Shown here: positions 63,565 to 64,000 of the stretch, one piece after another
How the letters are laid out: every line of letters starts with the position of its first letter
Numbering within the stretch: the stretch's first letter is position 1
Source of the DNA: CAVPWP01 sp050789285
GTDB taxonomy: Bacteria > Pseudomonadota > Alphaproteobacteria > Rhodobacterales > Rhodobacteraceae
Assembly: GCF_050789285.1 (NCBI RefSeq)
Contig: NZ_JBOUVX010000002.1
Location: forward strand, 1-64,000
Direction: 5' to 3'
DNA: 64,000 nucleotides
Translations under genes and position numbers: made by a program
The notes under the pieces: model-generated
What the model was told of the DNA's origin: nothing
The model's input: the letters and a program-made list of their open reading frames with translations, nothing else
Databases searched by the model: none

Positions 63565-63912
63565 ATGAAATACATGATGCTGCATTACACCCTGCCGGGC
63601 GACGGCTCGGCCCCGGCGCCCGAATCCATGGATGTTTCCGTCTGGGCCGCCTACACGCAGGCGCTGATCGCGTCGGGTATCTTCGTCTCGGGCGACGCGC
63701 TTCTGCCACCGCATACCGCCTCGACCCTGCGGATCAGCGACGGCGTGCGGGATATCCAGGATGGCCCCTATGCCGCCAGCAAGGAGCATCTTGGCGGCTA
63801 CTACATCGTCGACGTGCCAGACCTCGACACCGCGCTTGACTGGGCGGCGCGAAACCCGGCGGCCGTCTTCGGCGCCGTCGAGGTGCGACCCGTCCTGACC
63901 CTTGGCGAATGA
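63565..63912 (+). CDS. YCII-related (DGPF-domain) protein
   Basis: A 115-residue protein of the YCII family: MKYMMLHY start, the DGPYAASKEHLGGYYIVDVPDLDTALDWAARNP signature and a C-terminal VEVRPVL strand. Such proteins are typically encoded with ECF42-type sigma factors and act as partners of unknown mechanism. Its TGA overlaps the start of the next gene by 4 bp, as expected for that pair. Confidence 0.9.
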   Translation: MKYMMLHYTLPGDGSAPAPESMDVSVWAAYTQALIASGIFVSGDALLPPHTASTLRISDGVRDIQDGPYAASKEHLGGYYIVDVPDLDTALDWAARNPAAVFGAVEVRPVLTLGE

Positions 63913-64000
63913 CCGGACCGGCCTCTGCCGAGATCGAAAAGGTGGCGCGCCTGTCCTACGGCAGGCTCGTCGCCACCCTGGCCGCCCGCACCGGCAGCGT
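63909..64000 (+). CDS. ECF sigma factor (ECF42 type), cut by the window edge
   Basis: Only the first 30 residues are present. The segment EIEKVARLSYGRLVATLAARTGSV matches the start of region 2 of SigJ/ECF42-like RNA polymerase sigma factors. The 4-bp overlap with the YCII gene supports it. The gene continues beyond the window. Confidence 0.75.
   Translation, partial: MTGPASAEIEKVARLSYGRLVATLAARTGS

Overview
The window is high-GC chromosomal DNA with short intergenic gaps, many 1-4 bp gene overlaps and a few GTG/TTG starts. Gene content points to an alphaproteobacterium of the Rhodobacteraceae/Roseobacter type: DUF6455 and DUF1467 proteins, a second adenylate kinase beside a DUF4212/VC_2705-type symporter, a frcBCAK-like fructose locus, an oxidative (De Ley-Doudoroff) galactose pathway and the GC-rich intergenic repeats common in that family. 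The genus cannot be named from the sequence alone. No tRNA, rRNA, CRISPR array, insertion sequence, prophage or integrase was seen, and there is no gene-free stretch longer than about 250 bp.

Layout. 1-7.2 kb: adenylate kinase, a two-part sodium/solute (probably acetate-type) symporter, a cNMP/CBS/DUF294 protein, a small membrane protein and a membrane-anchored DEDDh exonuclease. 7.2-11.1 kb: small housekeeping and unknown genes (M48 protease, DCC protein, nitroreductase, CysZ-like protein, methylmalonyl-CoA epimerase). 11.2-14.2 kb: molybdate regulator plus modABC with a palindromic operator. 14.2-27.6 kb: a galactoside locus. An IclR regulator and an ABC ATPase diverge from a ten-gene operon (binding protein, two permeases, GH4 alpha-galactosidase, IlvD/Edd dehydratase, SDR dehydrogenase, KDGal kinase, KDPGal aldolase, SMP-30 lactonase, GH42 beta-galactosidase). 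Together these import galactosides, split them and oxidise galactose to pyruvate and glyceraldehyde 3-phosphate. 27.6-31.7 kb: oxyR (with an MBL-fold hydrolase gene) divergent from katG. 31.7-36.8 kb: frcK-frcA-frcC-frcB divergent from a ROK regulator, with a strong operator palindrome.

36.8-47.1 kb holds the most distinctive system: a nine-gene operon (BMP-family binding protein, two nucleoside-type permeases, formamidase, biuret hydrolase, double-ATPase ABC subunit, a second isochorismatase-fold amidohydrolase, a small cupin and allophanate hydrolase) divergent from a LysR regulator with a duplicated operator. It reads as uptake plus stepwise hydrolysis of a urea-like or amide nitrogen source to ammonia, CO2 and formate. 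47.1-53.9 kb: membrane proteins, arfB, a queuosine-precursor transporter, a phytase-like esterase, mepA, an MFS carrier, a thioesterase and YggT. A possible unannotated structured RNA lies on the minus strand near 49.0 kb. 54-64 kb: recQ, yaaA, a hybrid histidine kinase with a long disordered tail, thiolase, MarR regulator, aroC, an exported unknown protein, and a YCII protein followed by the truncated start of its ECF sigma factor.
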